The notes under the pieces were generated by a model that did no database searches, was not told the origin of the DNA, and was given only the letters and a program-made list of their open reading frames with translations. Position numbers and translations under genes: made by a program. A stretch of 48,493 nt of DNA. Origin: a virus. The stretch is taken from IMG/VR virus record IMGVR_UViG_3300006736_000009, positions 1 to 48,493 of that record; one strand, 5' to 3'. Every line of letters starts with the position of its first letter. The stretch's first letter is position 1. Below, piece by piece: positions 16,343-23,799 of this stretch.

Positions 16343-18928
16343 TCACTCCTTGTTAGTTTCATTTATATATAAAGGCTTACCCGTTTTATCTAAATAAGTA
16401 ATAGTATTATACCTATCTTCATTAATATTCCAAACACCTTCATCACTTTCATCCGAAGTAGGTTCTAAATCATCTGCTCTAAATACCACCCATTGATCTT
16501 TATTATCAATAGGTACTATTCTAAATAATAATCTAATATTTAATTGATCCCCTTTTAATATATATTCATGAAAACCATTTCGTTGTGAACCTAATGTGAC
16601 TTTACCCTTTCTCATTATGTCTTCTTTTTCTGGTTTATCATCAATCATAGATCTAAACTTATCATTCTCTCTAATCAATCTATTATAATCTTCTGATTCA
16701 TCTTGTTCTATTCTCCAAGACATTTCATTATCTCCAAGATAAATACAGAAATTTATATCACCATCTTTTCTATTAGAAAAAATAAATTTTCCTGTTTGTA
16801 ATTTATTTGGAGTATCATATTTTTTATCTAACATATCTGTATCAGAAGTCACTTCATCTTTTTCTTTATCTAAACCATATGATTCAGCATTTCTACCTAA
16901 TCTATTTTCAAAGTCTTTTCTTTGTTTTTCTTTATCACCCTTAAAGTTTCTTTGCATTAATCTTTTATGGTTTTTCCACATATAATCCCAAATCTCATCT
17001 AAGGATTTACTATATTCTTTTTCAGGTTCATGTAGTCCTTCAATAAATATTTTAACTTCACTTAAAAATTCTGATCTGGCATCTTTTAATAATTTAGCTA
17101 AATCGTCACGCCAAATATCTAAATCAATAATAGCGTGTTTAGCCATTAAATTATTTTCATCAAAACCATATAAAACTACCTCTTCTTTCTCTTCACCTAT
17201 TTTTAATATAGCCTCACCATGTATGTCATCAGTAATAGTATAACCTTTTTCTAAAGCTTGTACTTTATAATCTCCTAATGATTTTTTATTACCCTCTGCT
17301 AATAATTGTAAAGTAATTACTTTATCTGGTAAATCAACTTCTGGTATTTCAATTATAAGAGCATTATAAATACTATAACCTTTACCTTTCTTTTTAACTT
17401 CATCTACTTTAACTCTAACAATTGAACCTTTATCTAATTCTTTTTTAGTATTTAATGCTTTACCTACATTTATATAAGATTCATTATTTATTTCTACTGT
17501 AGATCCATAATCAACATCTTCACCTATTGGCCCTGCTCCTAAAGTGTAACTAAATGTACCATTTTTATTTTCTCTTTTATCTAATATTATTAAATCAAGA
17601 TCAACAAATTTTTTCCATTTAATCCATTTAGGATTTTTCTTTTTACCAACAACATATGAAGAAGCTAAGTCTTTAATTACTACCCCTTCTGATGTAGGGT
17701 TTTCCATAATTTCTTTAGCATATTCGGCTATTTGATCTAAATTATCTGCAATTCTAGAATCCTGTTTATTAGGAAATTGTAAATAATCGTCTGAATGAGG
17801 AGCAAAATTTTGTTGTAAAGTTTTAAATCTATCATCTAATTTATTCATTGATACATTTTCTTCCTCATGTTTCATTATATCAAATACATGTATTTTAACT
17901 TCACCTTCATCTCGCCCATTAACATAAGCAATTGTTTCTGCTCTATGTAGAGGTTCTCCCTCTTTATATAAAACTGCTTCCGCATCTAATATGCAATCTC
18001 CAAAATGTTTTGCACTTAATATTTCTTTTTGTTTTGGGAATCTATCTGTAATTTCCCTACCCTTGAAAGAATATATTTTAATTGAATCGTTTTCTTTATG
18101 AATTTGTATTCTCATACCATCAAATTTTTCTTGTACTAACCAATTACCTGTAAAACCTTTTAATTCTTCAATATCTTCAATATTAAATATCCTATACATT
18201 GGTTTATTTGGAACCATAAATCCTTGTTCTCTTTCATCATCATCAGATTTTTTAATTTCTCTATCATGATCTTTCTGTGATTCTAATAAACGATCCCATT
18301 CTTTATCATTAGAAGTTTCCATAAAAACTTCTTCTAATAACGATAAGGCTGCTCTATATTTAGTTTTAATCCTTTTGAGATCATTATCATCCCCATAATG
18401 TTGTGAAAGCCAAGGTATAATTTGTTTAGCAGTTAAATCTAATCCTGGATATTTATTTGTAAAATCATCTATAAATTCTGAATGCTTTTTCCATGATTTT
18501 ACAGGTAAAGATTGTGAATTTTCTCTAAATGACCAATGAAGAAATACTGCTAATTTTTCAATATCTTCTGCTAAAACATCTATTAATTTATCACCATATT
18601 TTTTCTTAAATGGGTCTTTAGTAGATTCACCATCATTTCTTAAATTTTTAATTGCTTCGTAAACATGTTGAGAATTAGTACTTTGTGGATCCACAATATC
18701 ATCTGCAAATAACTCACCTTCATTAATTTTATTTCTTAATAAATCTCCCAAATCATTTCTATCATCCCATTTATCTTTTAATTTATTAATAAATTTAACC
18801 CATTCTTTTTTATAAGTTTTTGGGTTATCTCTAGCACTTAAATAATTAACTCTAGCTTCTTCAAATAAACGCCTAATATCAACCGCTATTGGGTCAACGT
18901 TTGCTTTGATAAATGGGGTTAGTGTCAT
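16343..18928 (-). CDS. ATP-dependent DNA ligase with N- and C-terminal extensions
   Basis: From ATG 18928 (TTTAGGAGAGATTACA before it) the protein has 861 residues. Motif I KFDGMR has the adenylated Lys268; further motifs are DAEAV 315-319, FDI 349-351, SEGVVIK 413-419 and KWIKWKK 434-440, followed by an OB-like domain to about 515. It seals nicks using ATP. About 240 helical residues precede the catalytic core. About 340 follow it, ending in a beta-rich part (YILKGDQ, DQWVVFRADDLEP) that faintly recalls phosphoesterase-like domains of LigD; that link is weak. The gene lies inside the head cluster rather than with replication genes. A TTG at 18973 could extend it upstream, and a tag-bearing mini-frame lies directly before it, one base out of phase. 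Confidence 0.85.
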   Translation of the reverse strand: MTLTPFIKANVDPIAVDIRRLFEEARVNYLSARDNPKTYKKEWVKFINKLKDKWDDRNDLGDLLRNKINEGELFADDIVDPQSTNSQHVYEAIKNLRNDGESTKDPFKKKYGDKLIDVLAEDIEKLAVFLHWSFRENSQSLPVKSWKKHSEFIDDFTNKYPGLDLTAKQIIPWLSQHYGDDNDLKRIKTKYRAALSLLEEVFMETSNDKEWDRLLESQKDHDREIKKSDDDEREQGFMVPNKPMYRIFNIEDIEELKGFTGNWLVQEKFDGMRIQIHKENDSIKIYSFKGREITDRFPKQKEILSAKHFGDCILDAEAVLYKEGEPLHRAETIAYVNGRDEGEVKIHVFDIMKHEEENVSMNKLDDRFKTLQQNFAPHSDDYLQFPNKQDSRIADNLDQIAEYAKEIMENPTSEGVVIKDLASSYVVGKKKNPKWIKWKKFVDLDLIILDKRENKNGTFSYTLGAGPIGEDVDYGSTVEINNESYINVGKALNTKKELDKGSIVRVKVDEVKKKGKGYSIYNALIIEIPEVDLPDKVITLQLLAEGNKKSLGDYKVQALEKGYTITDDIHGEAILKIGEEKEEVVLYGFDENNLMAKHAIIDLDIWRDDLAKLLKDARSEFLSEVKIFIEGLHEPEKEYSKSLDEIWDYMWKNHKRLMQRNFKGDKEKQRKDFENRLGRNAESYGLDKEKDEVTSDTDMLDKKYDTPNKLQTGKFIFSNRKDGDINFCIYLGDNEMSWRIEQDESEDYNRLIRENDKFRSMIDDKPEKEDIMRKGKVTLGSQRNGFHEYILKGDQLNIRLLFRIVPIDNKDQWVVFRADDLEPTSDESDEGVWNINEDRYNTITYLDKTGKPLYINETNKE

Positions 18929-18945
18929 TGTAATCTCTCCTAAAT

Positions 18946-18978
18946 TTATTGTCTGCCGGTGCGTTTTTTCCAACTCAT
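18946..18978 (-). pseudogene. Ten-codon frame with the tag start, out of phase with the ligase
   Basis: A full ribosome site AGGTGATTTAAA precedes ATG 18978, which reads MSWKKRTGRQ and stops at 18948-18946. The first residues match the start peptide of the four genes just upstream. One extra A in the run of six A, or a -1 slip there, would join MSWKK to the ligase frame at THRQTINLGEITMTL. It may be a real leader peptide, a slippage-controlled tag, a decayed N-terminus, or a homopolymer error. Confidence 0.5.
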
Positions 18979-18984
18979 TTTAAA

Positions 18985-19263
18985 TCACCTATTTATCCAT
19001 CCACTAGGACTTTTTGATGAGCGTTCTAATACAGCACCACTATTATCATATTCCTCTTCTGTTAAATAGCCCATTTGATATACTTGCTTTCCAGCAAATT
19101 TATTGTTATGTCTTTCCGCCATTGATTTTGCATCCGCTTCTGTGGTTTGCCAACGCCATGCCGCTTCTTGAGATACAGGTTTTCCACTAGTATTAACAAT
19201 TGTCAGTATCCATTCATTATCGTAATATTTTTTATCTTCTTTAAGTATATCTTTCCAACTCAT
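18985..19263 (-). CDS. Tagged small protein (MSWKDILKE)
   Basis: A 92-residue protein, starting at the fifth codon of the longest open frame so that the tag is N-terminal. After the tag (1-9) comes a mixed region: EWILTIVNTSGKPVSQEAAW, WQTTEADAKSMAERHNNKF and AGKQVYQMGYLTEEEYD. The last part recalls short SHOCT-like or LTEEEY helices. It has no membrane segment or metal site. The start peptide is almost identical to that of the adjacent 91-residue gene, although the bodies differ. The function is unknown. Confidence 0.6.
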   Translation of the reverse strand: MSWKDILKEDKKYYDNEWILTIVNTSGKPVSQEAAWRWQTTEADAKSMAERHNNKFAGKQVYQMGYLTEEEYDNSGAVLERSSKSPSGWINR

Positions 19264-19264
19264 T

Positions 19265-19540
19265 TTAATCATCATCTATGCCTCCATCTTGTTGTTCATA
19301 CCCATAATAATTGTCTAATACACTACTAATTTCACTTTTAATTTTTTCAAGTTTAGGTTGTAGAGTATCTAAATCTTGAAGTTCTTGAATTTTAAAATCT
19401 TTAATTAGATTTTCAAGCCTAGCAAGAGAACTAACAAATAGACCTCTATCAAAATCTCGCTTTCCTGTTTTAATTTCAAATTCCCTTACAATAGGGATAA
19501 ATTTATTTTTTTCATTTTTAACTATATCTTTCCAGTTCAT
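19265..19540 (-). CDS. Tagged small helical protein (MNWKDIVKN)
   Basis: A 91-residue protein with GTGATTTAAA before the ATG. The tag (1-9) is followed by a mostly helical, coiled-coil-like body (SLARLENLIKDFKIQELQ, LEKIKSEISSVLDNYYG) and an acidic end GGIDDD. Its stop lies next to the following gene's start. It probably forms a helical bundle or coiled coil; no known family is recognised. Confidence 0.6.
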   Translation of the reverse strand: MNWKDIVKNEKNKFIPIVREFEIKTGKRDFDRGLFVSSLARLENLIKDFKIQELQDLDTLQPKLEKIKSEISSVLDNYYGYEQQDGGIDDD

Positions 19541-19546
19541 TTTAAA

Positions 19547-19780
19547 TCACTCTTCTTCCTGCTTGTTTTTCAACCATTCTTGGTGTTTAGCTGTTGATCT
19601 AATATGAGTTTTCATAGCTTCTGCTTGTTCATCAGTCACCCCATCGCCATTATAATAATAACGTTTCCCGTCTACAACTAGGCTTGGCTTGTCCTGCCGG
19701 TGCGAGACATACCAAACTGGAGGTAAATGACGAAAGGGCTCTTTTTTTTTATCTACCTTTATTATATTTTCCCAACTCAT
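19547..19780 (-). CDS. Tagged small protein (MSWENIIKV)
   Basis: A 77-residue protein from ATG 19780; an ATG nine bases upstream overlaps the previous gene's stop and would bury the tag. The body has short aromatic strands (PPVWYVSHRQDKPSLVVDGK, then YYYNGDG) followed by a helix (TDEQAEAMKTHIRSTAKHQEWL). The strand part could be a small beta hairpin or SH3-like unit. The function is unknown. Confidence 0.6.
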   Translation of the reverse strand: MSWENIIKVDKKKEPFRHLPPVWYVSHRQDKPSLVVDGKRYYYNGDGVTDEQAEAMKTHIRSTAKHQEWLKNKQEEE

Positions 19781-19781
19781 T

Positions 19782-20030
19782 TTAATCATTCCTATATGGA
19801 TTTTTTCTATTTTTTGATTCTTCTAATTTTTTTCTTGATGCGTCTAATCTAGCAAGTCCAGCATCCATCTCTTCTGCTCGTTTAATATCTTCTTCAATAG
19901 TTGGTGGGGTTTTATCTGGAAACATTTGAGCAAACTCACGCAAAGCATCAGCCATTGATGTTCCTGTTTTTGCCCTATTTAAAACAAAATCTTTAGCAGA
20001 TTCTTCTTTAATAATTTTAAACCAATTCAT
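19782..20030 (-). CDS. Tagged small helical protein (MNWFKIIKE)
   Basis: An 82-residue protein with GTGATTATTA before the ATG. The tag is followed by ESAKDFVLNRAKTGTSMADA and LREFAQMFPDKTPPTIEEDI, a helix-loop-helix pattern, and a basic C-terminal helix (ARLDASRKKLEESKNRKN). The first part could be a small HTH-like unit but is too short to call. It lies in the tagged cluster between portal and ligase. Confidence 0.6.
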   Translation of the reverse strand: MNWFKIIKEESAKDFVLNRAKTGTSMADALREFAQMFPDKTPPTIEEDIKRAEEMDAGLARLDASRKKLEESKNRKNPYRND

Positions 20031-20036
20031 TAATAA

Positions 20037-20714
20037 TCACTCTCTATCATCTTGAATAGAAGGTTGTTTTCTATTATTTCCTGGTCTCATATCTGCAGGA
20101 GTATGTGCTGTTTCTTGAGGCACTCTTTGTGTTAAGCTTTGTTGGTTTATTACTTCTAATGTTTGTTTTAATTGATTAGTTAATTCTTCCATAGTGTGCA
20201 TTATTGCCTTATAATCTGGATCCTTATCATTTAATCCAGCAATGCCCATTAATCCACTTAATTCACCCATTTGGCTATTAGGTTCTCCGGTTTGTTGCAT
20301 AAAATTACCAAAACTTTTAGTTTCTTCATCACTTTTTTTGCCATCTAAACCTCCAAAAAAGAATTCGCTAATTTTTCCTTTATAAGCTCCATCTAAATTA
20401 CCTTCAGTCTTATGTACCCAACCTTTACCAGCAACATATTCTCCTTTACTAATAGATAAATCATTTGGCCCTGCTTTACTAGGAACTAATAAACCCCTAG
20501 CAGGTTGAATTACTAAATTACCTTCTTTTTCGGCTTTAGGTTTCTTTCTCTTTACATCTTCAGCATTATCTGGATCAACTGGGCTACCAATTTGATTATT
20601 TACTATTGCATTTTTGAAATGCTTAATAGAAGTTAATGCCATTGTAGCTAAATCATTTAATTCTCTTTCAGCTGTTAATAAACTTGCTGGTTCTCTTTCA
20701 TCTTCTTTTGCCAT
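20037..20714 (-). CDS. Untagged polar protein of the portal-ligase cluster
   Basis: A 225-residue protein from ATG 20714, placed after GGTGAATAAA (a GTG at 20723 lies within that site). It is hydrophilic with Gly/Pro/Asn-rich loops (LVIQPARGLLVPSKAGPND, GKISEFFFGGLDGKKSDEE) and a C-terminal helix (MEELTNQLKQTLEVINQQS). It lacks the start peptide of its neighbours. It may be a structural or scaffolding accessory protein; no family is recognised. Confidence 0.5.
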   Translation of the reverse strand: MAKEDEREPASLLTAERELNDLATMALTSIKHFKNAIVNNQIGSPVDPDNAEDVKRKKPKAEKEGNLVIQPARGLLVPSKAGPNDLSISKGEYVAGKGWVHKTEGNLDGAYKGKISEFFFGGLDGKKSDEETKSFGNFMQQTGEPNSQMGELSGLMGIAGLNDKDPDYKAIMHTMEELTNQLKQTLEVINQQSLTQRVPQETAHTPADMRPGNNRKQPSIQDDRE

Positions 20715-20715
20715 T

Positions 20716-20958
20716 TTATTCACCTGTTATCTTTGCTGCTAAATTATTTAATTGATCCCAATCCATTTTATTAATCATATCACTATCGGGCATTCCCGAT
20801 GTATTTTGATTAACTTTAGGAGCGGGTGTCACTGCCTTTACTAATCCCGTTTTCATAAGCAAATTATCTTTATTATAAACTGTATATTCAAGATTAGTTA
20901 TTTGTTCTTTCATTTTCAATAATATTTCTAATATTTCTTTATTTATTTCATCTGTCAT
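20716..20958 (-). CDS. Small coiled-coil protein
   Basis: An 80-residue protein preceded by AAAGGAGGAATAAAA, one of the strongest ribosome sites in the window. The first 35 residues form a long helix (INKEILEILLKMKEQITNLE), and a helix ends the protein (MDWDQLNNLAAKITGE). That C-terminal MDWDQLNNLA looks like the tag motif placed at the other end, which may be chance. It overlaps no gene and lies between an untagged and a tagged gene. The function is unknown. Confidence 0.5.
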   Translation of the reverse strand: MTDEINKEILEILLKMKEQITNLEYTVYNKDNLLMKTGLVKAVTPAPKVNQNTSGMPDSDMINKMDWDQLNNLAAKITGE

Positions 20959-20960
20959 TT

Positions 20961-22283
20961 TTATTCCTCCTTTTCTTTGGGAGCTCCTAATTCTTCTAAT
21001 TGCCGCCCAAGATTTCTTAATTTCGTATCCCTATTATGTCTTAAACTATCTGATATAACCTTTATTGTTTTTTCACTTATTTCTGGTTTATCTTCTTCAC
21101 CAAATATAATTGCATAAACTTGTTTGCTACTTAAATTATCTGAAATAACATCCCCAAATTCCTTTATATTTTCTATAATTTGATCCTTAAATCTTTCAGC
21201 ATCTCTAACATTAGCTCTTTCAATTGCGCTATCTAAATCAACAACAACATCTCTTTGTTTTTCTTCAATAACATATTGGTCTTTATCATCATCTTTTTTT
21301 CTTCTTAATAAAGAACTAATACCTCTTAAAGGAAAAGCCTCAGTATGAGCTTCTAATAAATATGAATATAATTCTCTATCTCCTATCTTTTGAGATAAAT
21401 TTTCTTTAATTTCCTTTTCTGTTTCTTTAATTAATTCTTCATCAAAATTAACTTTACCTGCTAAAGATTCTCCTTTCATGATTCTAGCTAAAACAGGAAA
21501 TAATTTTTTAGCTTCAACATCTCTAGTCATATATGTTTTATACCTTCTAGTAAATTTAGGTAAAATTCTATTATCTGTAATAAAAGTATTATCATTGATA
21601 ACACTTATTAATTCAGGTAATACCTTTTCATTAAAATCTAATAAGTCTTGTACTTCAAAAGGTAATTTTTCTATAGGTTTCTTTTTTGTTTCCTGCTGCA
21701 ACCTTTCTTTTCTTTTAGCACTTCCTCTTCTTAATTTTGGATCTAAATTCAAATCAATCAAATCATCTGACACAACTCGTGGTTCTATTAAATCTATATA
21801 CACGTCTAACATATGTAAAAATTCTTCAACACCAGCATTAGGTAGAATAACTTTGAAAGCAGCATACATTATACCTCCAGCTCCATCATCATCAAAAGAA
21901 TCAATTGGCCCAGTAGGTATATTAGGTATTTCTTCTTCTTGTAATAAGTCTGTAATAAAATTTGAATTTGGGTTTGGTTCCACATCTCTTAATATGGATT
22001 TATTAAATAATTCTGCCATATCGTTTTTATGAATTAATATTCCGTTACCAAAATTCTTTCCTAAATATCCTAGATCTGGGTGCTTAACTAAATAATGATT
22101 AGGAGTAGGAGCTACTACAGTATTATTTGCTAATGAACGGCCAACTAATGCATATCTTCCATGTCTAGTATCTATTGGTGAAGGCTCTTCTCTTTCTCTT
22201 CTTGCTCTTTCTGGTACTTCATATCCTAACTCTCTTAAACGAGCATCTTCTTTCTCGTCTTTTAGAATAGATTTCCAGTTCAT
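20961..22283 (-). CDS. Tagged helical protein (MNWKSILKD), 440 residues
   Basis: ATG 22283 follows GGTGATTAAA, so the three extra upstream codons are not part of the protein. Behind the tag come a charged helix (RELGYEVPERARREREEP) and a short beta section with HYLVKHPDLGYLGKNFGNG. A long helical body with many Glu/Lys residues follows (FDEELIKETEKEIKENLSQ, DVISDNLSSKQVYAIIFGEE). It is the largest tagged protein of this cluster. There is no metal site, ATP site or membrane span. I recognise no family; an internal virion protein is possible. Confidence 0.55.
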   Translation of the reverse strand: MNWKSILKDEKEDARLRELGYEVPERARREREEPSPIDTRHGRYALVGRSLANNTVVAPTPNHYLVKHPDLGYLGKNFGNGILIHKNDMAELFNKSILRDVEPNPNSNFITDLLQEEEIPNIPTGPIDSFDDDGAGGIMYAAFKVILPNAGVEEFLHMLDVYIDLIEPRVVSDDLIDLNLDPKLRRGSAKRKERLQQETKKKPIEKLPFEVQDLLDFNEKVLPELISVINDNTFITDNRILPKFTRRYKTYMTRDVEAKKLFPVLARIMKGESLAGKVNFDEELIKETEKEIKENLSQKIGDRELYSYLLEAHTEAFPLRGISSLLRRKKDDDKDQYVIEEKQRDVVVDLDSAIERANVRDAERFKDQIIENIKEFGDVISDNLSSKQVYAIIFGEEDKPEISEKTIKVISDSLRHNRDTKLRNLGRQLEELGAPKEKEE

Positions 22284-22292
22284 TTTAATCAC

Positions 22293-22454
22293 CTAAGCTC
22301 TTTTTGCAAGTTCTAAAGCATTAACAGCTCTTCTTAAATGAGGTACTTTATCTGAATTATTATCGGCATCTGTAGCAATTTTTTCATTAATAGCAGAAAT
22401 AATATTTTCAATATCAACATTGACATTTTTCTTTATTTTATTTTCCCAGCTCAT
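22293..22454 (-). CDS. Tagged 53-residue protein (MSWENKIKK)
   Basis: ATG 22454 lies after AAGGTGTTCATT and gives 53 residues to TAG 22295-22293. The start MSWENKIKKN is a variant of the tag with Lys at a position usually Ile or Leu. The rest is a two-helix pattern (VDIENIISAINEKIATDA and HLRRAVNALELAKRA). It fills a gap of about 180 bases between two other tagged genes and is easily missed by length filters. Confidence 0.55.
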   Translation of the reverse strand: MSWENKIKKNVNVDIENIISAINEKIATDADNNSDKVPHLRRAVNALELAKRA

Positions 22455-22464
22455 AATGAACACC

Positions 22465-22737
22465 TTATTCTCTTACTACTGCAATACCTGCTTGTTGAAT
22501 TTTAAATCTAATTTGACCTAAAACTTTTCGTTGATTAGTAGGATCTTTTCTTGCTTCTGCCATTAAACCAATTATATCATCTACTAATTCTCTAAATTGT
22601 CCTGTTGCTCGACCAGCTGTTTGTGTCATAACATCTCTTCTATCAAAACCACTAGGACTTACTGGTTGATTTTCTTCTACATCAGAATCTTGGCCTTCTA
22701 AATCTACAGGCTGTTTTATTATTTTTTTCCATTCCAT
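22465..22737 (-). CDS. Tagged small helical protein (MEWKKIIKQ)
   Basis: A 90-residue protein with AAGGTGATTTAAA before the ATG. After the tag there is an acidic linker, then two helices (GRATGQFRELVDDIIGLMAE and NQRKVLGQIRFKIQQAGIAV). The body resembles in general form the 116-residue gene next to it, which also has a helical region of this size, but no alignment was made. The function is unknown. Confidence 0.6.
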   Translation of the reverse strand: MEWKKIIKQPVDLEGQDSDVEENQPVSPSGFDRRDVMTQTAGRATGQFRELVDDIIGLMAEARKDPTNQRKVLGQIRFKIQQAGIAVVRE

Positions 22738-22748
22738 TTTAAATCACC

Positions 22749-23099
22749 TTATTTATCTTCTTTTGGTCTTAGACCTTTCGCTCTTAATTTAGTAAGCATA
22801 ATACCACCAATCTCTCTTTGCTTACCCACCTCAATATTTCCTTGAATTGCTAATTCAGCTATTTCTAAGAATAAATCTCCATAATGGCCTCTTGTAGTAG
22901 TCATACCATGTAGTTTGCGACTTAGATCTTTAATTCTTTGTGTAGGTTTAATAGAATCTCCTACATCTGTTTCTTCATGTCCTACCAAAGATTGTTTTTC
23001 ATCTCTTGAAATTTCATTTCTTTGCCAAGTTTGTATTTTATTAATTTTGGATTTTTTAATTCTAGCTGCATCTTTTTTATAATCTGGTGTCCAAGTCAT
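22749..23099 (-). CDS. Helical protein with degenerate tag (MTWTPDYKK)
   Basis: AAGGAGGTCTAATT before ATG 23099 decides the start, giving 116 residues. The N-terminus MTWTPDYKKDAARIKKSK keeps Trp at position 3 and a Lys near position 8 but lost the Ile/Leu pair. The body is helical: TQRIKDLSRKLHGM, then GDLFLEIAELAIQG and REIGGIMLTKLRAKGL. It may show a tag that has drifted, or one that can tolerate change. Confidence 0.5.
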   Translation of the reverse strand: MTWTPDYKKDAARIKKSKINKIQTWQRNEISRDEKQSLVGHEETDVGDSIKPTQRIKDLSRKLHGMTTTRGHYGDLFLEIAELAIQGNIEVGKQREIGGIMLTKLRAKGLRPKEDK

Positions 23100-23101
23100 A
23101 A

Positions 23102-23317
23102 TTAGACCTCCTTCCATTTATTAGGTATTTTTGGCCCGCCTACAATAACACCTGGAATTTTTGTATCATTAGATAACGTTTTATCCTGTGGTGGTTCTGG
23201 TAATCCAGGTGCCATATTTTTAGTAACCTTTTCTTTCTTTGGATTATCTAATTTTCTCTCTATCTGTTTGATAGTCGCTTTTGTTTCTTTTAATTTATTT
23301 CTAATTTCTTCTGTCAT
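23102..23317 (-). CDS. Small basic Pro/Lys-rich protein
   Basis: TTTAAGGAGAGAATAAAT before ATG 23317 decides the start; the protein has 71 residues. One N-terminal helix (TEEIRNKLKETKATIKQIER) is followed by an extended Pro/Gly/Lys-rich tail (APGLPEPPQDKTLSNDTK, VIVGGPKIPNKW). It is untagged. The helix plus flexible tail recalls small scaffolding or packing proteins, but no family is recognised. Confidence 0.5.
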   Translation of the reverse strand: MTEEIRNKLKETKATIKQIERKLDNPKKEKVTKNMAPGLPEPPQDKTLSNDTKIPGVIVGGPKIPNKWKEV

Positions 23318-23319
23318 AT

Positions 23320-23682
23320 TTATTCTCTCCTTAAACGCTTTACCCAATCTGGATCTTCTTCTTCATCATCCTGTCTAAAATCCAATTCTTTTTCTAGTTC
23401 TGTAATAATATTTTTATAGTATAATTTTAAATCTATACCTGGTATTCTTTGTTTTGTTTTTTTAGGTATTTGAGGAGCTCTTTTCCAAGATTGTTTGGCG
23501 GATTCTAATTTATCTAAAATTTCATTTTCTTCTAAATCTTGATATGGTCTTTTAGGTTCTATTCTTCTTCTATTCCTATTTTCTCTTTTAGAATAATTAG
23601 GATCAAGTATAGGGTCTCCTCTTACTTCATCCCCAGGATCTTCATATTCCTCATCTTCTATTAAACCCTCACCTTTACTCAT
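23320..23682 (-). CDS. Untagged highly charged protein
   Basis: A 120-residue protein from ATG 23682 after GGGTGGTTAAA. It is low in hydrophobic residues, with acidic (IEDEEYEDPGDE) and basic (RENRNRRRIEPKRP) blocks and a C-terminal RQDDEEEDPDWVKRLRRE. It is likely largely disordered. It lies between a tagged zinc ribbon and a small basic protein. The function is unknown. Confidence 0.5.
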   Translation of the reverse strand: MSKGEGLIEDEEYEDPGDEVRGDPILDPNYSKRENRNRRRIEPKRPYQDLEENEILDKLESAKQSWKRAPQIPKKTKQRIPGIDLKLYYKNIITELEKELDFRQDDEEEDPDWVKRLRRE

Positions 23683-23683
23683 T

Positions 23684-23797
23684 TTAACCACCCGCTAATG
23701 TGTCGCTTTCACATATAGGACAACCTGTTCCTGTGTATTCATGACCACATTCTTCACATTTTTCCCATTTTAATTTTAATAAATTAAACCAAGTCAT
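23684..23797 (-). CDS. Tagged 37-residue zinc ribbon (MTWFNLLKL)
   Basis: ATG 23797 follows GGTAGGTTAATT and reads 37 codons to TAA. The tag MTWFNLLK is followed directly by a zinc ribbon: CEECGHEYTGTGCPIC, two Cys-x2-Cys pairs ten residues apart. Almost the whole protein is therefore tag plus metal site. It sits beside the portal gene, whose protein also carries zinc ribbons. It would bind zinc and perhaps nucleic acid or protein. Confidence 0.65.
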   Translation of the reverse strand: MTWFNLLKLKWEKCEECGHEYTGTGCPICESDTLAGG

Positions 23798-23799
23798 AA

